From Bacteroidales bacterium (lineage in GTDB: Bacteria; Bacteroidota; Bacteroidia; Bacteroidales; WCHB1-69), in assembly GCA_017962845.1 (NCBI GenBank), contig JAGCUN010000010.1:1-47295 (forward strand): DNA of 47,295 bases. Reading direction: 5' to 3'. Below the pieces are notes generated by a model, which was not told the DNA's origin, ran no database searches, and saw only the letters and a program-made list of their open reading frames with translations. Positions 33,763 through 41,414 of the stretch are shown here, in pieces; position 1 is the first letter of the stretch; every line of letters begins with the position of its first letter. The position numbers and the translations under genes were made by a program.

Positions 33763-35481
33763 TTAGAAAGAGGTGGTGACGGTGAGTCCCAAACCGTAGG
33801 ATGCCGGTACGCTGCGGCAAACACCGCCGATACAGAGGATGCCCTCCTTGGTCTTGCCGAAGTTCAACGAGATGCGGGTGGTCTTGATGACGAAGGCCGC
33901 CGCGATGTTGTAATAGTGGGTGCGGTGGATCTTGTCGGCGTTGCCGTAGTTCCACTGGTCGGCCACGGAGATGAACCAGTGCGGCGCGATGGAGTACTCC
34001 AGCAGACCGTAGAGCCAGCTGCCGTCGTCCTCTTTGGCATACAGGTGGTGAAGCTCCAGCTTGAGCGCATGTTTCGTGTTGATCTTGTATGTCACCTTGC
34101 CCATCACGTTATGTCCTTTGAACATCGGACTCGGGTGGCCTTGCAGGATGGTGAGGTTGTAGGTGATGAAGTTGTAGGCAAGGTCGAGTTTCCAGTTCTT
34201 GTTGTTGAAACGATGGCTGAACTCGATGCCGATGTCCTGATACAGCAGGTCGTTGCCGAAGGCGAAGAAACGGGAGGTGTAGCCGTCGGTGCCGTTCATG
34301 AGACCGTTGGCTTCGGCGTCGGGCACCAGCTTCTGCTCCACATTGTGGAAGCGGGCGTAGTTGGCCGTGATGTCAATGCCATACTTGCCGCCAAGTTTCG
34401 AGCCTTTCGGAATCTTGTAGTTCACCTGCGCCTGCACGCCGATCTGGCCGTTGGGCTGACTGGCATACGTGTAGTTAGCGAGCAGCGCGTAGGTGTACTG
34501 GCGGTTGACAGCGGGTATGTAGTTGATGCTGAGGAGGCTCGTAGAAGCGGAGATGTCGCGCTGCGAGCGGAAGTCCATGTTGTCGGAACGGATGAAGGAG
34601 GCCTCCACGCCAAAGCCTTTCATTGAGTATGAGGCGGTGAGCAGGAAGGAGTTGCCGTTCTTATAAATGTAACTGTTGGTGTTGTTGGGGTCGTTGATCT
34701 TGTGGGCGAATTCGCTCTCCAAACGGAAACCTTTGTAGCCGAAGTTGAGCCGTGCCGCCCATGTGGCGATGTTCTGCGGTATCTTGTCTGCCGAAAGGAT
34801 GCCGGTCTGGTTGTCGGGAAGGGTGATGTACATGTCCTTCTCGCTCTTCTCATACTTGCTCACAAAACTGCCGCCGACAGAAAGCACAAAGCCTTTCTCC
34901 GAAAGTGTGCCGATCATGTCGCTGAACGACAGTTCCGCGTCGAGGCCGCGCACGTAGTCGTGGCGTTTGGTGTATTCGAAGTCGAAGTTCTTGCGTTCGA
35001 TGCCCCATACGCCTTTCAGGGTGATGCCTTTGTAGGGCGTTACCTTGATGCGTGCGCCGAGCAGACTGTTGTCGATGCCAAGCTGGCGGTCTTCGTAGGC
35101 TCTCAGTGTGAACCCGTTGCCGAACTGCTCGTAGAATGTACCGGCCGTTACTTGAATGAAATCATTCTTGTAATCAAGGAAATAGTGAGTGAGACCTTGA
35201 CCTTTGTAGCCGATGTCCTCGAAGTCGATAAGCGGGTAACTGTAGAATTCGTACCGCAAGCCGGCGGTAAAGCCGCTGTTGGTATAGTTGAGGTTGAGCC
35301 ACGTGTTGGCGCGCACCTTCTCTTTCACCTCCTTGGCCCCAATGATGCTGTCGGGGATATAATACATGCCGTTGAAGCCGAAGTCGCCACTGATGTGCCC
35401 CCACTTCGACTGCCCCCATGCCGTACTGCTGCACAATACCGTAATGAGCAGTGCGGTCAGGATTGGAAATATACGTCTCAT
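33763..35481 (-). CDS. Outer-membrane beta-barrel protein, DUF6029-like
   Basis: A 572-residue protein with a signal peptide (to about SSTAWG, residue 23). The mature sequence is a long series of alternating amphipathic strands with aromatic girdles (WLNLNYTNSGFTAGLRYEFYSYP; LKLELHHLYA; HWFISVADQWNYG) and ends in an aromatic residue (GLGLTVTTSF), as expected for an outer-membrane barrel recognised by BamA. It resembles the Bacteroidetes DUF6029 family, commonly found beside Omp28 and TlpA-like genes. The start is 2 bp after the TlpA-like stop. The transported substrate is unknown. Confidence 0.85.
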   Translation of the reverse strand: MRRIFPILTALLITVLCSSTAWGQSKWGHISGDFGFNGMYYIPDSIIGAKEVKEKVRANTWLNLNYTNSGFTAGLRYEFYSYPLIDFEDIGYKGQGLTHYFLDYKNDFIQVTAGTFYEQFGNGFTLRAYEDRQLGIDNSLLGARIKVTPYKGITLKGVWGIERKNFDFEYTKRHDYVRGLDAELSFSDMIGTLSEKGFVLSVGGSFVSKYEKSEKDMYITLPDNQTGILSADKIPQNIATWAARLNFGYKGFRLESEFAHKINDPNNTNSYIYKNGNSFLLTASYSMKGFGVEASFIRSDNMDFRSQRDISASTSLLSINYIPAVNRQYTYALLANYTYASQPNGQIGVQAQVNYKIPKGSKLGGKYGIDITANYARFHNVEQKLVPDAEANGLMNGTDGYTSRFFAFGNDLLYQDIGIEFSHRFNNKNWKLDLAYNFITYNLTILQGHPSPMFKGHNVMGKVTYKINTKHALKLELHHLYAKEDDGSWLYGLLEYSIAPHWFISVADQWNYGNADKIHRTHYYNIAAAFVIKTTRISLNFGKTKEGILCIGGVCRSVPASYGLGLTVTTSF

Positions 35482-35482
35482 G

Positions 35483-35995
35483 TTACTCTTTGTCTTTATT
35501 CTGCAATTTTTTCAGCACTTCGTACACTTCTTCCTCACCGCCCTGTGCGTATGAGGTGTGCGACCATACGAGGTTGCCATATTGGTCGAAAACGCAGAGG
35601 AACGGCACGTCCACCACGTTCAGAGCGCGCTTAAAATCGGAGTTGACATCCTGCAGCACCACATATTCCCAGCCTTTGGCGCGCACAAAAGGTGCCACCT
35701 TGGAGGCCGAACGGCTGTCGTCGATGGAGACGGCGAACAGTGTCACACCGAACTCTTCCACCCAGTCCTCATAAACCAAGGAGATGGCGTCGAGCTCTTC
35801 GCGGCACGGCATGCACCACGTGGCCCACAGACTGACGATGAACGGATGCTCACCGGTGGTCATCTGCTTGGTGCTGAAGGTCTCACCGTCAAGGGTTTTC
35901 AAATCTACAGAAGGAAGTCTTGCCCCATTGTCAAGCTGGGCAAACAGGCTGCCGCATGTGAGGAAAAACACGGCAAGGATGATGATTTTTTTCAT
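35483..35995 (-). CDS. TlpA-like periplasmic thioredoxin
   Basis: A 170-residue exported thiol-disulfide protein: signal peptide MKKIIILAVFFLTCGSLFA; redox motif WCMPC with Cys61 and Cys64 in SLWATWCMPCREELD; then the cis-Pro loop VVDVPFLCVFD. It is the first gene of the minus-strand operon running to 30329, with a -7 box at 36031-36038. Together with the CxxC of the Omp28-like lipoprotein it probably keeps an envelope substrate reduced. Confidence 0.93.
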   Translation of the reverse strand: MKKIIILAVFFLTCGSLFAQLDNGARLPSVDLKTLDGETFSTKQMTTGEHPFIVSLWATWCMPCREELDAISLVYEDWVEEFGVTLFAVSIDDSRSASKVAPFVRAKGWEYVVLQDVNSDFKRALNVVDVPFLCVFDQYGNLVWSHTSYAQGGEEEVYEVLKKLQNKDKE

Positions 35996-36030
35996 TTTTA
36001 TAATGATTAGTTTTCAATGAATCTAATTGG

Positions 36031-36038
36031 CAAAAATA
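36031..36038 (-). promoter_or_regulatory. -7 box of the TlpA-like operon promoter
   Basis: Minus-strand TATTTTTG fits TAnnTTTG, 35 bp upstream of the first gene of the five-gene operon. Confidence 0.55.
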
Positions 36039-36112
36039 CAATATTTTTGCGAAGTATGAGAGGTGTTTTTGAAAAAAAAGTTTAAACCGTGAATTCCGCT
36101 AGTTTTACCAAT

Positions 36113-36141
36113 AAAAAAACTCCAGCCATCATTGCTGGAGT
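36113..36141 (-). terminator. Intrinsic terminator of tRNA-Leu
   Basis: ACTCCAGC (36119-36126) pairs with GCTGGAGT (36134-36141) around a 7-nt loop, followed on the minus strand by seven T. It lies 15 bp beyond the tRNA 3' end. Confidence 0.85.
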
Positions 36142-36155
36142 TCTCTTTCAAATTG

Positions 36156-36239
36156 TGCCCAAGACAAGAGTCGAACTTGCACGAGCTAATGCTCACCACC
36201 CCCTCAAAGTGGCGTGTCTACCAATTCCACCACCTGGGC
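36156..36239 (-). tRNA. tRNA-Leu (anticodon GAG)
   Basis: An 84-nt class II tRNA: acceptor GCCCAGG/CTTGGGC, anticodon stem CCACT/GGTGG with loop TTGAGGG (anticodon at 36203-36205 on the plus strand), a long variable arm GTGAGCATTAGCTCG, and T-loop TTCGACT. The discriminator is A. The CCA is not encoded. A -7 box is at 36253-36260. Confidence 0.95.
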
Positions 36240-36252
36240 TCATTTGCGGCTG

Positions 36253-36260
36253 CAAAAATA
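36253..36260 (-). promoter_or_regulatory. -7 box of the tRNA-Leu promoter
   Basis: Minus-strand TATTTTTG, 13 bp upstream of the tRNA 5' end. The remaining stretch from here to 36447 is AT-rich and holds no ORF or clear structure. Confidence 0.55.
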
Positions 36261-36447
36261 CAACTTTTTTTATTTCATTTTATAAAATGATAAAAATATT
36301 TTTCTTTCTTGATTAAATTTATAAAATATTGATAAATAGTAAATTATGAATGATAAATAAAGAGCAATAAAAGAACAAAAGCAATGGAGGCATCCTTTAT
36401 GCCATCATAAAAAGGAGAAAGATGCGCAAATCGCCGAATCTTCGAAT

Positions 36448-37173
36448 TTAGAACAATGCGATGGAGATGCCCAACGACATAGGGTTCATAGCAGGACCCT
36501 TGCCCGTTTCAAACACCTTGTTCAGCTGATAGGAGTAGTAAACGCCAAACGACTTCCAGCCCATGCGGATGAACACGTCTGCGCTGAATTTCTGTTTGTG
36601 GTAGAAATCCAAGTCCTTGTAGTTGAGGTAGTCGCCATCCACACCGTTGTAGTGGGGACCTTTGTATTTATAGGAAAGACCGGCCACCAACCCCACATGC
36701 ACGCCCACGTCGATCTTGAAACCGCAAGGGTGGCGGTAACGGATCTCAATGGGGATGTTGACATTCATATAGGCGAGTCTGCTGTGCTTGTACTCGAGAT
36801 CTTCGGGAAGGATGAAGTAGCGGCTCACATCATCATTCCTTACATATTTAAACATGCAATCGGAATACTGGGTGTAGTAGGTGAAGCCGAGTCCGAGACC
36901 GAAGGAGAGCGACTTGGCCTGGGGAAGGATAAAGTCCCACATGGCCGACACGTTGAATCCGGGGTCGAACTTCATGAAATTGCCCTGTGAAGGGGTGCCC
37001 ATCCAGAAACTATGGTAGATGTCAAACACCAAACGGTCGCGCACCACCAAGGGCTTGTAATCTTGCTGCGGCTTTTCTGGTTTCTCTACGGGCGTCTCTT
37101 CTGTGGCATTTTGGGCATAGCCAACTGCCAGCAGGGAGCCTATCAGGAATAAAAAGAGTGCTTTTTTCATCAT
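36448..37173 (-). CDS. Small outer-membrane beta-barrel protein (PorT/OmpW-size), unknown
   Basis: A 241-residue protein whose start (MMKKALFLF at 37173; the second Met is equally possible) gives a signal peptide ending near VGYAQ. A short acidic/Pro-rich segment (EETPVEKPEKPQQDYKP) is followed by a likely eight-stranded barrel with aromatic-rich strands (SLSFGLGLGFTYYTQYSD; IPIEIRYRHPCGFKIDVGVH; VGLVAGLSYKYKG; SFGVYYSYQLN) and a terminal Phe (GISIALF). It fits the Bacteroidetes 'outer membrane beta-barrel' group that includes PorT. Two Cys residues (in SDCMF and HPCGF) could be adjacent. It is a single-gene unit with a -7 box at 37190-37197. Confidence 0.82.
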   Translation of the reverse strand: MMKKALFLFLIGSLLAVGYAQNATEETPVEKPEKPQQDYKPLVVRDRLVFDIYHSFWMGTPSQGNFMKFDPGFNVSAMWDFILPQAKSLSFGLGLGFTYYTQYSDCMFKYVRNDDVSRYFILPEDLEYKHSRLAYMNVNIPIEIRYRHPCGFKIDVGVHVGLVAGLSYKYKGPHYNGVDGDYLNYKDLDFYHKQKFSADVFIRMGWKSFGVYYSYQLNKVFETGKGPAMNPMSLGISIALF

Positions 37174-37189
37174 AATCAAAATAAGGCTG

Positions 37190-37197
37190 CAAAAATA
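37190..37197 (-). promoter_or_regulatory. -7 box of the small barrel-protein promoter
   Basis: Minus-strand TATTTTTG, 17 bp upstream of the start. The longest in-frame ORF begins upstream of this box, so the short start is favoured. Confidence 0.55.
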
Positions 37198-37240
37198 CAA
37201 ACAATTTTTGAGAGTAGGTATGCGAATGAAAAAAAAGTTG

Positions 37241-37248
37241 TATTTTTG
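37241..37248 (+). promoter_or_regulatory. -7 box of the CAU-tRNA promoter
   Basis: TATTTTTG followed by GCACCCG, 26 bp upstream of the tRNA 5' end. Confidence 0.55.
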
Positions 37249-37273
37249 CACCCGCAAACCCCGATGGGGATTG

Positions 37274-37350
37274 GGTCCTATAGCTCAGTTGGTTAGAGCA
37301 GCTGACTCATAATCAGCGGGTCCTTGGTTCGAGCCCGAGTGGGACCACCA
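37274..37350 (+). tRNA. tRNA with CAT anticodon (elongator Met or Ile2)
   Basis: Acceptor GGTCCTA/TGGGACC, D-arm GCTC..GAGC, anticodon stem GCTGA/TCAGC with loop CTCATAA (anticodon at 37308-37310), T-arm CTTGG/CCGAG with TTCGAGC, discriminator A and a following CCA (37348-37350). There is no initiator-type run of three G-C pairs at the base of the anticodon stem, so it is not tRNA-fMet. Met-CAU and lysidine-modified Ile-CAU cannot be separated with certainty by eye. Confidence 0.9.
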
Positions 37351-37351
37351 C

Positions 37352-37388
37352 AAGCGGATGTCCTCCGAAAGAAGGCATCCGCTTTATT
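37352..37388 (+). terminator. Intrinsic terminator of the CAU tRNA
   Basis: AAGCGGATG (37352-37360) pairs with CATCCGCTT (37376-37384), followed by TATT. It begins one base after the CCA. Confidence 0.75.
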
Positions 37389-37411
37389 AGATACACCAAA
37401 TTCATCATAAA

Positions 37412-37834
37412 ATGGAAAACAATAATTATCAGCCCCAGAACAACCAACCGCAGTACAACCAACCGCAGTACAATCAACCGCCGTACTCGCAACCCCCTTA
37501 TGCATATCCTCAGTACGGGCAGCCTCAGTACAACCAGCCTTATCCGGCACCGGAAACCCCTGATTTTCTGCCTAAGGCCATCGCAGCTGTCGTAATGAGT
37601 GAATTCCCGATAGCCAGTATCATCGCTATTGTTGTTGGAGCCAACAATCGACGTCGCATTCAGGATTATCTCGCCATGGGTGGAAAAAGGACACCCAAAG
37701 TGAGAGTCAGCTCCATTCTCAGCACTGTTGGACTTTGGCTAGGTGTGGGCATGACCATCTTTTATGCCATCTATTTCTTTATCTATTTCATGGCATTTTT
37801 TGTTGGCATGCATTCTTCTCCCTACTACTATTAA
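37412..37834 (+). CDS. Membrane protein with Asn/Gln/Pro/Tyr-rich N-terminal repeat (dispanin/CD225-like layout)
   Basis: 140 residues. The first ~50 consist of degenerate NQPQY / SQPPY / YPQYGQPQY units with almost no charge; the DNA underneath is also repetitive. Residues ~52-75 and ~100-135 form two hydrophobic segments separated by a basic loop (GANNRRRIQDYLAMGGKRTPKVR). This layout resembles CD225/dispanin-like and 'CCC-motif' small membrane proteins of Bacteroidetes, but the similarity is in architecture only. The aromatic tail ends PYYY. Function unknown. Confidence 0.7.
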   Translation: MENNNYQPQNNQPQYNQPQYNQPPYSQPPYAYPQYGQPQYNQPYPAPETPDFLPKAIAAVVMSEFPIASIIAIVVGANNRRRIQDYLAMGGKRTPKVRVSSILSTVGLWLGVGMTIFYAIYFFIYFMAFFVGMHSSPYYY

Positions 37835-37871
37835 TAGTCGTTTTTAGTGGTAAAGAAGGAGAAGGCAGGGA

Positions 37872-39956
37872 CTACCTTGCCCTTTCCTTCTCTTCAGCCT
37901 GACGTTTCTTAATCACCTCTTCCTGCTTGTCGGCGGGCATGGGCTGGTATTCGAAGAATTCCATCGAGTAGTTGGCGCGCCCGCTGGTGATGTTGCGAAG
38001 TGCGGTGGCGTAGCCGAACATCTCGGAGAGTGGGATGAAACCGTCGAGTTTCTGTGAGCCTTTGCGGAATCGGCGCATGTTTTCGATGCGGCCGCGGCGT
38101 TTGTTGAGGTCGCGGGTCACGTTGCCGATGAAGTCGTCGGGGGTGCTTACCTCCACCTTCATGATAGGCTCCTTCACGATGGGGTTGGCCTTGCGGAATG
38201 CCTGTTTGAAACACATCGCTGCGCAGAGCTGGAAGGCCATGTCGCTGGAATCTACGGGGTGGAAACTGCCGTCCACGAGCACACATTTCACGTCCACCAC
38301 GGGGTAGCCGGCCACGGGACTCTTGGCCATCGCGTTGATCAGACCCTTCTGGATGGAGGGCAGGAACTCTTTGGGCACCACGCCGCCCTTGGTCATATCA
38401 ATGAACTCGAAACCGCTGCCGGGGTTGGGCTCGAAGCGGATGACGGTGTGGGCAAACTGTCCCTTACCACCGCTCTGCTTCACGTGGCGGTAGTCGCACT
38501 CGGTCTCAGTGGTGATGGTCTTGCGGTACGATACGGAGGGTGCGCCCACGGTGATGGGCACCTTGAACTCGTCGCGGATGCGCTCCACCAAAATCTCGAG
38601 GTGCAGCTCGCCCATGCCGGAGATGATGGTCTCCTCGGTCTCCTCGTCGAAGTGGGAGTGGAAGGAGGGGTCTTCGTTGGTGAGCTTGGCCAGCGCCTCG
38701 CCGAGTTTGTTGCTGTTTTTCTTGTCGTCCATGTTGACTTTCATCTCGATAACGGCCGGCGGCACGTTGATGGACTCCAGCAGCACGGGCTGCTTCTCGT
38801 CGCAGAGCGTATCACCGGTGCGGGTGAACTTCATGCCGACGAGGGCCACGATTTCGCCGACGCCAGCTTCCGAAATCTCCTGACGCTCCTTGGCCTTGAT
38901 GCGGAAGATACGCCCCACGCGCTCATATTTACCTTTATTAGTATTATATACGCTCATGCCGTTTTGCAACTTGCCGCTGAAGATGCGGATGAAGGTCTGC
39001 TGTCCCACGTACGGGTCGTTGATGAGCTTGAAGGCGAGTGCAGCAAATGGCTGGTTGTTAGAAGGTTGAAGATGGATGTTTTTCTCCTCATCGTCGGGGT
39101 CGTGGGCGATGACGGCGCCGAGGTCGGTGGGAGAGGGGAGATAGGCGACGATGGCATCGAGCAGGAGCTGGATGCCTTTGTTCTTGTAGGCTGCGCCGCA
39201 CAGCACGGGGGTTACCAGCAGTTTGATGGTGGCCTCGCGGATGGCGCGTTTCAGCAGCTCTTCGCTCACCTCTTTGTCATCCAAGTAAAGCTCAGCGATT
39301 TCGTCATCGAAGTCGGCGAGCTTCTCAATCATGACGCGGCGGGCTTCCAAGGCCTGCGGCATCAGCTCGGCGGGAATGTCGCTCACGATGCGCTCTTTCT
39401 CTTTGAAAGTGATGGCTTTCATCACCACAAGGTCCACCATGCCCTGGAATTCGCTCTCGGCTCCGATAGGCATCTGGATGGGCATCGCATTGGCACCCAG
39501 GTACTTGTTCATCTGCACCACCACTTCCTGGAAGTTAGCGCCCACGCGGTCCATCTTGTTCACGAAGGCGATACGGGGCACGCGGTACTTGTCAGCCTGG
39601 TTCCACACGGTCTCGCTCTGCGGCTCCACACCACCCACGGCACAGAATACCGCCACCATGCCGTCGATCACGCGCAGCGAACGCTCCACCTCGATGGTGA
39701 AGTCCACGTGACCGGGAGTGTCGATCAGGTTGATCTGATGGTCGTCCCATTGCGCGGTGATGGCTGCAGAGGCGATGGTGATGCCGCGCTCCTGCTCCTG
39801 CTTCATAAAGTCCATGGTGGCCTGCCCGTCGTGGGTCTCGCCCACCTTGCGGTTTACGCCCGTGAAGAAGAGGATTCGTTCCGATACGGTGGTCTTGCCA
39901 GCGTCAATATGCGCCGCGATACCGATGTTTCTTAATTTTGAAATAGGATTGGTCAT
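37872..39956 (-). CDS. fusA: Translation elongation factor G
   Basis: A translocase GTPase acting on the ribosome; 694 residues. G motifs: AHIDAGKT at 15-22, RGIT of switch I at 57-60, DTPGH at 79-83 and NKMD at 133-136. Domains II-V follow, with the domain IV loop at its usual place. It stands apart from rpsL/rpsG/tuf, with its own -7 box (40006-40013). Residues such as [20 protein letters not shown] differ somewhat from what I remember of the str-operon EF-G of Bacteroides, so it may be either the sole EF-G or a second copy. It is not the EF-G2 type, since the P-loop is the normal [13 protein letters not shown]-rich imperfect hairpin (37854-37891) surrounds its stop codon. Confidence 0.96.
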   Translation of the reverse strand: MTNPISKLRNIGIAAHIDAGKTTVSERILFFTGVNRKVGETHDGQATMDFMKQEQERGITIASAAITAQWDDHQINLIDTPGHVDFTIEVERSLRVIDGMVAVFCAVGGVEPQSETVWNQADKYRVPRIAFVNKMDRVGANFQEVVVQMNKYLGANAMPIQMPIGAESEFQGMVDLVVMKAITFKEKERIVSDIPAELMPQALEARRVMIEKLADFDDEIAELYLDDKEVSEELLKRAIREATIKLLVTPVLCGAAYKNKGIQLLLDAIVAYLPSPTDLGAVIAHDPDDEEKNIHLQPSNNQPFAALAFKLINDPYVGQQTFIRIFSGKLQNGMSVYNTNKGKYERVGRIFRIKAKERQEISEAGVGEIVALVGMKFTRTGDTLCDEKQPVLLESINVPPAVIEMKVNMDDKKNSNKLGEALAKLTNEDPSFHSHFDEETEETIISGMGELHLEILVERIRDEFKVPITVGAPSVSYRKTITTETECDYRHVKQSGGKGQFAHTVIRFEPNPGSGFEFIDMTKGGVVPKEFLPSIQKGLINAMAKSPVAGYPVVDVKCVLVDGSFHPVDSSDMAFQLCAAMCFKQAFRKANPIVKEPIMKVEVSTPDDFIGNVTRDLNKRRGRIENMRRFRKGSQKLDGFIPLSEMFGYATALRNITSGRANYSMEFFEYQPMPADKQEEVIKKRQAEEKERAR

Positions 39957-40005
39957 TATTTAATAATTTAATTATCAAAAGTTTATATAAAAGAAATTGT
40001 GGTTG

Positions 40006-40013
40006 CAAAAGTA
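40006..40013 (-). promoter_or_regulatory. -7 box of the fusA promoter
   Basis: Minus-strand TACTTTTG fits TAnnTTTG, about 50 bp upstream of the fusA start. Confidence 0.55.
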
Positions 40014-40089
40014 CTACTTTTTTTGGAATTCGCCTCTTCAATTTTTACCCCTAAAAAGGGATTGTCATCATATCCTTTTTAGGACGGTT

Positions 40090-40392
40090 CTAATCAACCA
40101 CTTCCAGATAAAAACTCACGGGACGGAATCCGTCGTTACAGCTGATCATGGCACTCATGGGGTTGCGCATCCAGCCGTCATAGAAATTACCCTCATCACG
40201 GGCTAACGATTCTACAAAAAGCTGCATCGTGTGCCACGCCTCATCACACAGTCCCTCAGGCTGTTGGCCGTCAATGGAAATCCAAACCTGCCCTTCATGC
40301 ACCTCACAGGCATGTTCAATCGGGTTCTCGTACTTTTCCATCAGGTCGGGATAGACCGTCTGGCGGATGGCGGTAATTTTTACTTTGTTCAA
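40090..40392 (-). CDS. TIGR04076 family small protein
   Basis: A ~100-residue cytoplasmic protein: NKVKITAIRQTVYPDLMEKY at the N-terminus, then CEVHEGQVW, a CDEAWHTM segment, DGWMRNPMSAMISCNDGFRPVSFYLEVVD. This layout with several Cys is that of the TIGR04076 family, whose function is unknown; the Cys and His residues could bind a metal. I chose the TTG at 40392 because it gives the family N-terminus. The first ATG (40425) lies inside the loop of the trxB terminator and would add eleven atypical residues. It follows trxB on the same strand, so it depends on read-through or an unseen promoter. Confidence 0.72.
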   Translation of the reverse strand: MNKVKITAIRQTVYPDLMEKYENPIEHACEVHEGQVWISIDGQQPEGLCDEAWHTMQLFVESLARDEGNFYDGWMRNPMSAMISCNDGFRPVSFYLEVVD

Positions 40393-40410
40393 GGGTGAAA
40401 TATTTTGTAA

Positions 40411-40438
40411 AAAGAGACTGGCCATACGCCAGTCTCTT
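40411..40438 (-). terminator. Intrinsic terminator of trxB
   Basis: AAGAGACTGGC (40412-40422) and GCCAGTCTCTT (40428-40438) form a perfect 11-bp stem with a 5-nt loop, followed on the minus strand by TTTTTAC. Confidence 0.85.
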
Positions 40439-40459
40439 GTGGGTTCTAATACGGTTAAA

Positions 40460-41395
40460 CTATTGCAGCAGAAACCTTTCTGCTTCGAGCGCGGCCTTGC
40501 AGCCAGATGCGGCTGCGGTGATGGCCTGGCGGAAGTGCGGATCCTGCACGTCGCCGGCAGCGAACACGCCCGGCACATTCGTGGCGGTGCTGTCGGGTCG
40601 CGTGACGATATAGCCCTGCGCATCCAGCTCGATCTGGCCTTTGAACAGCTCGGTGACCGGCTGGTGACCGATGGCTACAAACACGCCATCAACAGGCAGC
40701 ACGGTGTTTTCGCCCGTTTTCTTGTTGTTCACCGACAGTCCAGTGACGGCCTTCACGAAGCCTTTCTTCTCGCCCACAATCTCGGTGGGTACGCTGTCCC
40801 ACACCACTTGGATGTTGGCGGTGTTGAACACGCGCTGCTGCATGGCCTTGGAGGCGCGGAACTCGTCGCGGCGGTGCACCAGATAGACCTTGTTGCACAG
40901 TTTGGCGAGGTAGGTGGCCTCCTCGAGGGCGGTGTCTCCGCCGCCGACTACGGCCACGTCGCGGCCACGGAAGAAATTGCCGTCGCAGGTGGCGCAGGCC
41001 GACACGCCGAAGCCGCGGTAGGTGCGCTCACTCTCCAGACCGAGCCAGCGGGCCGTGGCGCCCGTCGCAATGATGACCGTGTCGGCCAGAATCTCCTGCG
41101 TATCTTCCACCACACAGCGGAAGGGGCGTTTCGAGAAATCCACCTCCGTCACCATGCCGGTGCGCATGTCGGTGCCCATCCGCAGCGCCTGCTCGCGGAT
41201 GTCGTTCATAATGTTAGGCCCTGACTTGCCGTTGGGGTAGCCCGGGAAGTTCTCCACCTCCGTGGTGATGGTAAGCTGTCCGCCCGGCTGGGGGCCTTCA
41301 ATCAGTATAGGTTTCATGTCGGCGCGTGAGGCGTAGATGCCCGCGGTATAGCCCGCCGGTCCGCCGCCGATGATCAAGCATTTTGTTGTTTCCAT
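40460..41395 (-). CDS. trxB: Thioredoxin reductase
   Basis: A FAD enzyme reducing thioredoxin with NADPH; 311 residues. It has the FAD-binding GGGPAGYTAGIYASRA near the N-terminus, the redox-active CATC (Cys134, Cys137) in SACATCDGNFF, the NADPH-binding VVGGGDTALEEA followed by HRRDEFRAS, and the C-terminal GVFAAGDVQDPHFRQAITAA. The ATG at 41395 is preferred; a TTG two codons upstream lies in the repeat. The gap to the carboxyltransferase gene consists almost wholly of the 20-nt repeat, so the two are co-transcribed, and the unit ends at the terminator 40411-40438. Confidence 0.97.
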   Translation of the reverse strand: METTKCLIIGGGPAGYTAGIYASRADMKPILIEGPQPGGQLTITTEVENFPGYPNGKSGPNIMNDIREQALRMGTDMRTGMVTEVDFSKRPFRCVVEDTQEILADTVIIATGATARWLGLESERTYRGFGVSACATCDGNFFRGRDVAVVGGGDTALEEATYLAKLCNKVYLVHRRDEFRASKAMQQRVFNTANIQVVWDSVPTEIVGEKKGFVKAVTGLSVNNKKTGENTVLPVDGVFVAIGHQPVTELFKGQIELDAQGYIVTRPDSTATNVPGVFAAGDVQDPHFRQAITAAASGCKAALEAERFLLQ

Positions 41396-41414
41396 TTTCA
41401 ATTCTCAATTTTCA
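41395..41414. repeat. Intergenic repeat, copy 3
   Basis: The exact core TTTTCAATTCTCAATTTTCA. Read on the minus strand, its first bases supply the TGA stop of the carboxyltransferase gene (41412-41414) and its last base is the A of the trxB ATG, so the repeat is the whole gene junction. Confidence 0.85.

Noticed and set aside
32853..33824. A longer start for the Omp28-like gene at 33824
   Set aside because: It would overlap the beta-barrel gene and hide the signal peptide and lipobox that begin at 33704.
38259..39935. A 558-codon open frame antisense to fusA
   Set aside because: It is the mirror of a highly conserved EF-G gene; its translation is His/Val/Gly-rich without any family feature.
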